Assembly (NCBI GenBank): GCA_905178155.1
Contig: CAJINV010000005.1
Span: 7,680,989 to 7,744,988 of the forward strand
Direction of reading: 5' to 3'
From: Amoebophrya sp. A120
Lineage: Eukaryota; Sar; Dinophyceae; Syndiniales; Amoebophryaceae
DNA: 64,000 bases
Positions 55,901 through 64,000 of this stretch are shown here, one piece after another. Position 1 is the stretch's first letter. The number at the start of each line of letters is the position of its first letter. A program made the translations under genes and the position numbers. The notes below the pieces were generated by a model. That model ran no database searches and was not told the DNA's origin. It worked only from the letters and a program-made list of their open reading frames with translations.

Positions 55901-58900
55901 CCAATTTTTTGCATGACAACTTTCCTCCCGACCCAGAAGACCCAGACACATTTGCACTTCGTAGCGAACGACACCAAAGTAATACGCCGCCAAAACGAAA
56001 ACGCAGCATGAAGCAGGCGTCAGGATACCGAAGGGCGTATCCACAGCAAATTTACCGCACGCGTACACCTGTACGTCACAGCATGAAAACACTGCAACTC
56101 TTCCACCTGCACGACTTTGAGTTTGATTTTTCAAATAAAGCAAACTTTTTGCGAAGAAAATTTGTATTATGGCATGTTGTAGCTGTACACGTGCAGTAGA
56201 TTTTCATTTGTATTGCGTAATGCAGAGTCCATTCGTGCTTCTGCGCAAACCGCATGAGTTCCTCCAACTCCGTGTCGAGGTCTCAAGTGTAGTTACACTC
56301 TCAGTTCTTACATGATTCGTCATGCAAAATCCTCATGAGCATCCATCGACAGGACCAAGCTACCCTGCATGACAAATTTTTGAGGGGCCAAACTGCATGC
56401 GAAAATAAATCTGTTCCAATTTGTAATTCGAGAGGTGCGACGAGAACAAGTTCCCCCCGTTCGCTTGTGCTATCTTTGCATCACGAACTCACGCAGCAAT
56501 AGATGAGAGTGTAATATGGAGAGAAAAAAGTTTGTCACAGTCACTAACTTGCAGGTTTTGCATTACAAATTTTCTTAGCATCACAAATTTTCCTTGTATT
56601 GCAGAAACACTAGGGAAATCCCTAATGAAGTTCGGCTGTGATGCATTTTTACGCATGACAAACGCATTTGTATTGCAAAAATGCGCATCAGTGACCGTGA
56701 CGAACTTTTTTTCTTTGATATGTAACTACGCTTGAGACCCCCATACTCCGCACGCAGGTCGTACGCGTCCACTTTCGCGTTCGTCTTGGAGGTATCAAAT
56801 GTAAAAATGTCTGGGTCTGGAAGATTCGAAACTTGTAATGCTGCCTCTGGATTCTAAAAAAATTTGTATTGCATGACCAGCAAAAGGACTCCAGTTTGTG
56901 CTACGTGGAGAGGGCATTTCTAGTGCGGTAGAGGCATCACGAAGTCCTCTAAAAATCTGTGATGCTAGGGCATGCATCACAGACATCATGGGTCATTAAA
57001 AATATGCATGACAAACCTGGCAATCTTCCAGACCCAGACATTTTTACATTTGATAGGAGGTCGATGTACTACTACCACTCCCCGCCATTGTAGTTGTACC
57101 CTTTCCCACCTTCTCGTTCTCCGTGTCCTTGTTCACGTTGTTCGCTGATTCTACTGCTGATTGGTCTTTTTCCTTGCGTGCCTCATCGCTAAGATGATCA
57201 TGATCTTCCTGCTCCGTTTGTTGGCTGCTGTAGGTAGTAGAAGTACTTCCAGTGGAGGAAGCAAGCGCGGAAGTTTCCGTGAAAGAAGAAGCAATGTTCG
57301 CAGCATCCCGGGCGTTCATTTTCTGCAGTTCCACCTGAAATTCTTGTTGTTGTTGCCCTTGTCCAGAATTCGGACCAGCAGCTTCAGCGTCGGTATCGGC
57401 TAGCAACTCTTCATTTGTTGTAGCAGTGATCGAAAACGAAATCTCGGCAATAGCCCGGCGCGGAGAAGAAGGTGGAGACTGCGGCAGTTGCTGGTCGTGG
57501 TTTTGCGCCGGCTGCTCTGATGCGATTTGGTGTTTCAGCCCAATATGCGCAGCCCCGCCGACGCGATTCTGGTTGGTGTTGATTTCCGCGAAAGATTTTG
57601 TCTGAATGGTGTGGGTAGTTTCCGGCGTCGGTTCATCTTGTGTTTCCGTTTTCGTGTTAGCCGTCTGAAGCTGCGTTTGCTGATACTCATCTACCGTCTT
57701 TCCGATTTCCGCTGTTTTCGATAATGCTCCTGCGAAAACCCGACGAACAAACTCGACAAAAATATTTCTCTCGCCGACCTCCCGCCGCCCGTCCTCCAAA
57801 TTCATTGAATATTCGCCGAATTCAAATAGCGGCGAAATGCTTCGGAAGCCGGTAGCTATGGCGTCCGCTGCTGTAGTCCCCGTTGTTGCTCCCGGGCCTT
57901 GTAATTGTTGTTCTCCCGCCGCCGCCCTCGTCCTCGCCACAATAACACGGTCTTCTACGTATTTTACAAATTCAGCTAGTCCTAGAACCGCGGTACTTTC
58001 TTCATTACCGGTCAACCGCGTCTGCAATTGTTCCGGGGGAGCGGCGTGTCGGGTCACTTGGTCAACCACGTCTGCAATGGCTTTTTCAGTGACTAAGTCC
58101 AATGGCCGCTGCATTGATCGACGGCGTCCCAAAATATTCTGGTAATTATTCTGGTAATTGAGATGTCTGTCTAACTCTTTGAACAGCTTGGGCTGCGCGT
58201 CGAAAAACGCCTTCGTGTTTCGAGCCGTTATCGCTTGAGTCTGAACCTCATCAAGACAAACCCTGATCAAGTCCTGGAGTCTTTTTTTCGCTTGCTCACG
58301 TTCGGTCCCGAAGTCAAGTTTTGTCCATTGAACAAGGCCGATCTTGATCTTCCCGACGATCTCTTTCGCCAGCCCTTCAACTTGAAAGGCGAAAAATAGG
58401 ACTGGTCGCGGGTTGCCTGCTGTTGTGTCTTTTTGCTCCGTAAGCCAAGCTCCTATTGTGGTTTCGAATAGCGCGGCCGCGCCTGACTCGTCATGAATCA
58501 ATTCTGATATCACTTGATGCGGTTTTACCAAGAATTGTTGTGTCGCCTTCCTTGCTTGCTGTCCAGCGCCCGCCAGAGCGGCCCAAAACTTCATCTCTTC
58601 ATCCTCTTGGTCTTCTGGTCGTGTGCTTAGAGAAGAGCTGTCGTTTGGCACATGATCAGGATCACCCTGAACGGCAGGCAGGACAGTCGGAATCATATCT
58701 TCTAATCTTTTTCCGATTCCACCAGACGACTGTATAGCAAATGCTAAAGAAGAACCCAGTACTCTCCCAACGAACGCGAAGTATTGACTCTGTTTCTCAT
58801 TACCGCCGCTGCCGAGTAGTTGTGAAATGGACTGGAAGCCGGTTCCAAAAAAGTCGCTGCCTCCACTTGATTGTTCCACCGGGCCCGGGTACTGACGGAT

Positions 58901-60391
58901 ATATGTCTGAAAGTGGTGCGCGTAGTCGACGTCTTCTTCTGCTTTTTTCTGCAGAGCGGGCTGATGTGCAATCTTCCACTGCCTGTACCAGTTGAAGAGG
59001 CGACCCCCACTTCCGGCCTTGTCTGTGACCAAGTCTGTGACTATCTTGGCCATGATGTCGTCGCTCGGCTTTGTTCCGAATAATGCCTTGAATCTGTTGT
59101 CCATGACCACGTCGCCGATCTCTCTAAAGCGCTTTTCGATGCTGTACGCTGCGTTGTTGCCGTTGGCCTGCCCTCCCGGGCCATTCAAAAGGAAGACCCT
59201 TCGCGCCACCAAGACCAAAAACGAATTGTCCTTCAGCTGGATACTGCCGCCAGTTGATGGCGTCTGCAGTTCCTTGTACTTCACCTGCTCGCTGTCGGTG
59301 GAGGAGCGGCTTTTCTGAAAGAGGCTGCTTATCTGCTCATTGTTTTCGAAGCAATACACTTTACCGGCGTTGCCGTCCTTCCGTACTTCTAGCACCAGAA
59401 CCAAGTCCGCTATGGGTTCGTCGAAGGGGGAAGAGAACGTTTTTCGCCTTCCCTGCGTGGCATCGCAACTTCCGTCTGCCGTCCAACTTCCGGGACCCTC
59501 CTGTCTAGCGTCGTGTTTGTTGTTTTCCCCGGGGAGCGCGAGGAGCTTGTTGGCTTCTTGTAACGCAGCCGCAGAACCAGGAAGTGCACAACAGAACAAG
59601 CAGGAAGGCCAGAAAGTATTACTTTCTGGCGCTACTTCCGAAGTAGCGCCAGAAAGTAATACTTTTTGGAGGTCATGCAACACGTTCAAGCTGACCGTGT
59701 CCGTGACGCTGCGGTCGGCGCTCGAGTGCGAGTCCGATTGCTGTTGTTCATCTAGTTCTCCTGCCACAGCCGGCCGGTAAAGCTCAAGAAAGACATCCCG
59801 GGCGTCTTCAACAGCCGCTGCCGCTACTGCATTCAGTGCCTTAGAGACAGCAGCATCCTTGTCCTGCTGTAACTGTCTCGTGAGCTCTTGCGGCAAGTCT
59901 CTCTGGGCGGGTTGCATAGGCAACTCCGTGTGGTCCGACATACCTTGTTCCCCGTGAACGTTCTTGGATGAGGGCGTTAGAGTTTTTGCTGCCGATTTAG
60001 AAAAGGCCAGCAAGTTCTTCTTGACAGCGTCATTGGCCCACGCGTCGAGGGCCCACGCCCATGCGTTATCACTGTTACTGGAGGAAAGCGAATTCCAAAA
60101 CGCCGACTGTATACCCAGGAACATCCGAACGTCATCGCTTTGGACCAATTGGAGGAGTGCGGCTCGGGCTGCAGTGGGTATGTTGTCAAACCCTAACACA
60201 TTTTCCTTTAGAAAGTCAGTTATGACCTGCTCTCCATTCCCCTGTGTGAAGTAGTGGTCAAAAGCCTTCTGGTGTTTGTCAATGCTGATTGTTAGTGCCT
60301 GCGCCTTGGGCCCTTCACCGGCCAGTGCGGCACGCAGTAGCGAAGTCTGCTCGGGAGTCGGACTCTCCACCGAACACAGGATACCACCCAT
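52738..60391 (-). CDS. Gene D: N-myristoylation-type start, large soluble part, membrane-segment-like 3' exons
   Basis: ATG at 60391 gives MGGILCSVES, a Gly2/Cys6 start typical of N-myristoylated and palmitoylated proteins. The first exon (57056-60391) is followed by 56721-56793, 56220-56276 and 55964-56038 (VFVLAAYYFGVVRYE, membrane-like). Further exons are likely at about 55038-55270 (ends at GAG|GTATAAGT), 54558-54660 (ends AAG|GTATAG), near 53480-53600 (VVDLLALFGTIVLVVMQK, membrane-like), 53167 to about 53340, and 52735-52932 (LLFALVPSHGFFILFSYR, then an acidic tail, TAA at 52738-52740). The last two exons join in frame across a family D introner. Boundaries between 53.3 and 55.9 kb are not resolved; here introns look like GT-AG. 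It could be two genes. Confidence 0.5.
52932..53166. mobile_element. Introner family D
   Basis: TSD CAAAG. Last coding intron of gene D. Confidence 0.9.
53475..53600 (-). CDS. Putative transmembrane exon of gene D
   Basis: The frame reads AVERISKKLKLRYVVDLLAL, then FGTIVLVVMQK, a basic amphipathic start followed by a hydrophobic helix of about 17 residues. It is bounded upstream by an in-frame TGA and downstream by GTGCAGTAG, consistent with splice ends of the ordinary GT-AG kind. Exact limits are not resolved. Confidence 0.35.
55038..55270 (-). CDS. Charged exon of gene D bounded by a GT-type donor
   Basis: Reads AETRANRKARRQRLMANEC, MKNDDSKKDRQRGKEPLGQG, REEEEKEQMREAILNEKD, then GVEYGAICMGMLE, followed immediately by GTATAAGTG on the sense strand. 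This is one of the few places where an ordinary 5' splice site is visible. Assignment to gene D is by position and strand. Confidence 0.45.
55850..55963. mobile_element. Degenerate family A remnant
   Basis: Right arm CCCAGAAGACCCAGACACATT is recognisable; the left arm is not. Marks an intron of gene D whose other end is unresolved. Confidence 0.45.
56038..56219. mobile_element. Introner family I (diverged)
   Basis: TATCCACAGCAAATTTACCGC left end. TSD decayed. Intron of gene D. Confidence 0.75.
56277..56514. mobile_element. Introner family D, truncated
   Basis: TCTCAAGTGTAGTTACACTC left arm; right arm stops at AGAGTGTAA where a family K element begins. Composite intron of gene D. Confidence 0.7.
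56515..56720. mobile_element. Introner family K abutting a truncated family D copy
   Basis: AAAAAAGTTTGTCACAGTCAC left arm, GTGACCGTGACGAACTTTTT right arm. Part of a composite intron of gene D. Confidence 0.85.
56793..57055. mobile_element. Introner family A
   Basis: TSD GGAGG. First intron of gene D. Confidence 0.9.
57056..60391 (-). CDS. First, 3.3-kb exon of gene D
   Basis: About 1,110 residues without an intron, unusual in this window. The N-terminal half is largely helical. Two segments look like an internal duplication: TGFQSISQLLGSGG...FVGRVLGSSL...GIGKRLED and TGFRSISPLFEFGE...FVRRVFAGALSKTAEIGKTVDE. The C-terminal 250 residues are Gln/Ser/Thr-rich and acidic. A palindromic insert (59609-59669) is translated in frame near residue 250. 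An upstream GTG at 60442 is also in frame but ATG at 60391 is preferred because of the MGxxxC start. The frame runs on through TSTSTSKTNAKVDAYD after the family A introner. Family unknown. Confidence 0.75.
59609..59669. repeat. Nested palindrome inside the coding sequence of gene D
   Basis: Two 26-base arms around a single central C (59637) form a perfect inverted repeat, and each arm holds a smaller inverted repeat (CCAGAAAGT / ACTTTCTGG). Because the palindrome is in phase with the codons, both strands translate to the same peptide, KVLLSGATSEVAPESNTFW. The reading frame passes through it without interruption. Confidence 0.85.
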
Positions 60392-61368
60392 CTTGAGGAT
60401 CCAATCTACCCACCCACCAATCTTGAGGACACTGGGCACCACCCATCCAGCAGCTGGCGGCGTAGGATCGGTCTACTTTCGCCTACGATGTGGGAGGCTT
60501 GTCGGAGGACGAAGGCGCACCTAGTAATCAAGCGACGGCGTCCACCTCCTGTTGCTCCTGTTCAGCAACTTCAAAGACGTTGTCGCTGCATGGAGCAGCT
60601 GAAGACCCATTCTACAGCTTCTGACACTCATTCTGACACATGATCATGAGCTCTAGCGAGCACACTGGACCGCATCTTTGTTGCAGTTTGTATTATTTGG
60701 CGTTGACCTTACGTGGAACTACAACTATGAGAGAATGGGCACAGCGTGGCGGTCTTCTTCAATTCAGTTCAGCTACAAAAAAAGACACCAGCTGCGTCAG
60801 GATCATCGTGCTTTTTCTTTTTGTTCGTCATACAATACACATCAACATGTTGCTCCACAGAGAAAAATAGTTCGCGGATAACGTTGATTTTCCTGTCTAC
60901 ACATACTGAGGAACTCGCGTCAACACAGCTCCGACGAGTAAACCAAAGAACACCACATCGTGGTCGCCACGCACGATATTAATTGCATTTGCAGCTGCAC
61001 TGCGCAATAAAAAGCTCATGAGACAAGTACTATAGACCAGAAGCATGGCGCGTATGTTAACAGGGCCCAATACTCGTAACACAGCGAGGACTCTTCAGCT
61101 TGCCACCTTGCATCAGCAAGGCCTTTCTTTCAAAGTCGTAAGCTGCGTAGTATCTTCTTTCTTCCGCATTTCGTGCCGACTCTTCGCGCAAGAATGGACA
61201 TCATTGACGGGCTCTCGTGTTGATGGTGTGCAACGAAGAACAAAATTCCGGGTGAAGCTGGAGGAGAGGTCATCAAGTTTATTTAAATCAATTCGTGCGT
61301 CGGGCTTTCTCGCCTTTTTCAAACTGTGCCAAGAGTCAAATTTTGCGTGTGCGCTCAACCTATTCACT
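60392..61368. other. Intergenic region between genes E and D
   Basis: About 1 kb with no long open frame, no introner and no recognised RNA gene. Immediately upstream of the gene D ATG the motif ATCTTGAGGA occurs twice within 33 bp (60390-60431), in a region with repeated CACCCA runs. No promoter consensus can be called. Confidence 0.5.
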
Positions 61369-62529
61369 TCACGGAAGCACCTTCTTCTGACACAGCGGGC
61401 ACTTCGTCGAGTACTGCAAAGCCTTGAGAATGCATGCCGTGTGGAAAGTGTGCCCGCAGGGTAGAACTTTCAACTCATCCCCGTATTCGAAGTCGCATTG
61501 ACAAACCGCGCAGAAGGTGTTGAAGTTGGGATCTGCTTCGTCGTTGTTTTCGGTTTCTTGTTCCCCGTGTACTACCTGCGCGTTCCGTCGCGCATCCTCG
61601 CGTGGTAGTACCCCAGTTGCACTCTGATGTGGAGCGGATTCCTCGTGTAGTCTTGATGGCGATCTCATCTCCAAATCGGGGCTGGGCCTCGTCGATCCAA
61701 CATGACTTCTATCTTCCACTTTGCCACAAAACACAGGTGGAGACAAGACGGTTAATGAACCGGGCGACGCTGACGCAGAGAGTGGTAGTCTTGGCTCCCC
61801 TGCTGCACGAGTGCTGGCCAGGGTTTCCATCTCAAAACCGGCACGACTGTTCACGCTAACAGCGAGCGAAGTAGCTGTTGTGCCATTTGCTGGGCCTGAG
61901 CCTGAGCAGGTGCAGTTCCTAGAAAAACTAGAAGATGAAGAGGACCCACCTGTTCGCAACGGGGGTCGAAGAACTGGTGCCGAGTTCTTACAACCAGCTG
62001 TTCGTCCAACGACCGGTGCCCGAAAGTCTTCAGGAGTCGCGGAGGTCACCGACAGAGCTTCAATTTTCCGCCTTTTCACCGGGTACGCGTAGCCGTCGGG
62101 CGGACCGGGAACAGACGTGGTGCTAGAAGTTAAAATTGAAATTCTATGCGGAACAAGAACAGGACCGGCAATTAAACCAGTTTTTCCATCCCCAGTCCGG
62201 TCGTCCTCATTTTGGTTCCTGCTCACATCGCGCGCCTCCGACTCCAAAGAGTCAGCTCTTCCAGCTTCACCTTTTCTTGCTGCTCGATCCACACTTACGT
62301 TTCCGTCGAGCAAGACATTTTGATTTTTGGGAACCAACAGGAAAGACGGCCTTGGCGTCGCTCTTTCAATACTCGCTTGCTCCGCTGCATTTGTTGTAGC
62401 GACTCGATGTTCTGGTAGTTCTTGGTGGTTTTCCTTTCCGGCTTCTGTTGCCAAGAACTCTGCTTCTTCCCCCCTATCCGCCATTACCTTTCGTCTCCCT
62501 TCAAATCTCACCGTTTTCAATGTTTCCAT
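61369..62529 (-). CDS. RING-H2 exon of gene E
   Basis: About 387 residues: a disordered Ser/Arg/Glu-rich stretch followed by the RING-H2 module at about 61378-61512, with eight expected zinc ligands in the order C-x2-C, C-x-H-x2-H-x2-C, C-x2-C. It starts at METLKTVRFEG just after the family J hairpin introner (62529-62637). Confidence 0.85.
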   Translation of the reverse strand: METLKTVRFEGRRKVMADRGEEAEFLATEAGKENHQELPEHRVATTNAAEQASIERATPRPSFLLVPKNQNVLLDGNVSVDRAARKGEAGRADSLESEARDVSRNQNEDDRTGDGKTGLIAGPVLVPHRISILTSSTTSVPGPPDGYAYPVKRRKIEALSVTSATPEDFRAPVVGRTAGCKNSAPVLRPPLRTGGSSSSSSFSRNCTCSGSGPANGTTATSLAVSVNSRAGFEMETLASTRAAGEPRLPLSASASPGSLTVLSPPVFCGKVEDRSHVGSTRPSPDLEMRSPSRLHEESAPHQSATGVLPREDARRNAQVVHGEQETENNDEADPNFNTFCAVCQCDFEYGDELKVLPCGHTFHTACILKALQYSTKCPLCQKKVLP

Positions 62530-64000
62530 ATCCAGGAAAAAACAACCATCACCATCCATTTTATGCATGACAAACACAAAACTTCAATCATGTTTTGCAT
62601 GACAAATTGGATGGGGATGGTTGTGTTTTTTTGGATATTCCACCATCTTCTTGTACACCTCCGAGGTTTCGGGAAACGGAACGAAGTACGCAGTGCAAAA
62701 GTATCGTACTCGTAACGTATAAAATGCATTACAAATTTCCTCAGCATGAGAAAGAAAATTTGTAATGCTGATCTACCTCAAGAACAAGATCTGTAATGCA
62801 TGATTGCAATACGAGTGCGATACTTTTGCACAGAATACGAAGCTGTCATCCGCACTTCCGTTTTGCAGCCGGTTCAAGTGCCATTGCGTTTGGTCCAGCT
62901 CCCGCAACACTGCGCGCGCTTCTATGCTCTGCAAAAGTATCGTACTCGTAGTAATTGCAATCATGCATTACAAATCTCCCTCTGAAGCCAAATCCGCATT
63001 ACAAATTCTATCTTTCATGCTGAGGGAATTTGTCATGCGATTTATACTAGTACGATGCTTTTGCATTTCATAGCTTCCTCCTCCCGCTGCTGAATAAAGC
63101 CTTATGCTGTCCAAAAGTATAATTCGTAGTTATTGTGAATCTGGATCTGATTCTCAAACTCAATCCCATTGCATGCATGCATTTACAAATCTTTGTATAT
63201 TCATCGTTCTTGCCATAGAGCCGCATATACAATTTTCGTTTGCCATGCCGAGCCAATTTCATTTCTTGCTCCAAAAGTTTACAAAGTGCGATCATACTTT
63301 TGCGAATACGTAACCCTTTCGCCTTCGCGATTTCCACCCGCATTTGCAGCAGGTCCTCCCGACGCTTCGCAACGCGCGTTCCCAGCGTTTTGATTTTCTC
63401 TTCCAGCTCCACTGAGTTCATGACTCGGATAATTTGCTCTGCCGGGGCGGAGGACTCAGTTGAAGCGTCGAGCTCGTCCGATTGGTCAGATGAGATGCTG
63501 CCTCTCCTTGTGAATGTCGCAGTTACAACTTCATCAGGTGCTCGCACAACTAAAGAGGTTAAGGCCTGCTCCTGTTCGTCTTGCGGATTCGCAAGAACTT
63601 CTTCTGCATCCGAAACTAGTAGTTGTGAATTTGTACTGCTAGAAGAGGAGGATGCAGTTGCTGGTACTTCTGGTGCTTCTGGCACCTCTGATGCACCATG
63701 CAAAAGTAGAAGAGGTCCACTCGGACCCGCTTCAGTTGCGCCTCCAATCCTATCCTGTGCAAAAGTATCGTACTCGTCGACGTCGTTTAGATGCATTACA
63801 ACTTTTCTGAGCATGAGAGATGAAATAGAAATTTGTAATGCGGATTTACCTTAAGAAAAAAATGAAAATTTGTGACGCATGATTGCAATACGAGTACGAT
63901 ACTTTTGCACAGGATAGATCCCTTTTTCCTCCTCGTGATCCGCAAGAGCCAGGACGTGATCAGCCGCCTGCGCGTCGACCCGCGGTTTTTTCTCCAATCC
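61369..64000 (-). CDS. Gene E: RING-H2 zinc-finger protein, probable E3 ubiquitin ligase (5' partial)
   Basis: Minus-strand gene running off the right edge. Exons from the right: 63917-64000, 63309-63751, 63073-63096, 62838-62923, 62638-62687, 61369-62529. The C-terminal 45 residues form a RING-H2 domain: CAVC, then LPCGHTFHTAC, then CPLC, with the C3H2C3 ligand order; RING-H2 proteins recruit E2 enzymes to ubiquitinate substrates. Stop TGA at 61369-61371. Upstream is a coiled coil (VELEEKIKTLGTRVAKRRED, then IQQREEEAEARAVLRELDQ across a junction) and a Ser/Pro-rich linker. The coiled coil is only continuous after removing the introners with their TSDs (GAATA and GCTTC). Domain assignment is firm; substrate unknown. 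Confidence 0.85.
62529..62637. mobile_element. Introner family J (hairpin)
   Basis: 109 bp, same length and arms as the copy at 17068-17176. TSD TTCCA. Intron of gene E. Confidence 0.9.
62687..62837. mobile_element. Introner family B
   Basis: Starts TAC rather than TAT. TSD CGAAG. Intron of gene E. Confidence 0.9.
62923..63072. mobile_element. Introner family B
   Basis: TSD GCTTC. Intron of gene E. Confidence 0.9.
63097..63308. mobile_element. Introner, diverged family B
   Basis: CCAAAAGTATAATTCGTAG left arm, GCGATCATACTTTTGCG right arm. Direct repeat GAATA at 63092-63096 and 63304-63308. Removal restores the coiled coil of gene E. Confidence 0.8.
63751..63916. mobile_element. Introner family B
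   Basis: TSD AATCC / GATCC. Intron of gene E. Confidence 0.85.

Noticed and set aside
59340-59780. Plus-strand open frame of 146 codons over the palindrome
   Set aside because: Open on both strands because of the palindrome; the minus-strand frame is more than 1,100 codons long and is the coding one.
57044-60391. Gene D first exon as a bacterial-type single gene acquired by transfer
   Set aside because: It continues in frame across a family A introner into downstream exons and has no recognisable bacterial domain.
60391-60442. GTG at 60442 as start of gene D
   Set aside because: No reason for a non-ATG start in a eukaryote; ATG at 60391 is 17 codons in and gives an MGxxxC myristoylation-type start.
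1-64000. The recurring GCATGACAAG-type repeats as a CRISPR array
   Set aside because: Repeats are irregularly spaced, occur in inverted pairs inside TIR elements, and the DNA is eukaryotic in structure.

Overview
The window looks like nuclear DNA of a dinoflagellate-grade alveolate, most likely a syndinian such as Amoebophrya. That is an inference: introns made of invasive short elements with non-GT-AG ends are established for Amoebophrya, and this window is built almost entirely on that plan. It is not bacterial. Coding sequence is cut every few hundred bases by short terminal-inverted-repeat (TIR) elements ('introners'), and the pieces of protein families only make sense after these are removed.

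Layout. Five genes lie head to tail on the minus strand. Gene A (14122 to beyond position 1) is a very large protein with a PHD-like Cys/His cluster and a split class II-like histone deacetylase region. Gene B (about 35.8 kb down to a stop at 14209) encodes about 4,600 residues of low-complexity, Lys/Ser-rich and coiled-coil sequence, with folded-looking Cys-containing parts at its C-terminal end. Gene C (47874 to 36397) is an RS/RGG- and KKRK-rich, presumably nuclear protein. Gene D (60391 to about 52738) starts with one 3.3-kb exon with an N-myristoylation-type start, continues through introner introns and then apparently ordinary GT-AG introns, and ends in membrane-segment-like exons. Gene E (beyond 64000 to 61369) ends in a RING-H2 domain. 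The stretch 47.9-52.5 kb is A+T-richer, has no introners and no gene I can defend.

Introners. I find about 87 elements of 0.1-0.3 kb (one is 1.05 kb because of an internal insertion). Nearly all begin TAT and end ATA, with 15-35 bp TIRs. By TIR sequence they fall into families: A (GTCTGGGTCTGGAA), B (GCAAAAGTATCGTACTCGTA), C (AAAAACGTCCCC), D (TATGGCGTTCTCAA), E (TTTGAAATCGACAAAGTTGA), F (CAGTGCACAACTCCCC), G (TATCGCAAGAAAAAACTG), H (TATCCAAGAAAAAAACTG), I (CCACAGTAAATTTCCCG), J (TATCCAGGAAAAAACACCC), K (AAAAAAAGTTCGTCAC) and several singletons. The families share inner motifs (TTTGTCATGC / GCATGACAAA and AATTTGTAATGC / GCATTACAAATT). About 54 are flanked by an identical 5-bp target-site duplication (TSD) and about 19 more by one with a single mismatch. 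Removing the element plus one TSD copy restores the open reading frame at essentially every junction I followed, so the introns appear to be whole transposon-like elements removed from RNA at their target duplications, without GT-AG ends.

Intron coordinates below are element ends (TAT...ATA). Exon limits are therefore uncertain by the 5-bp TSD. Target duplications are given in plus-strand orientation.
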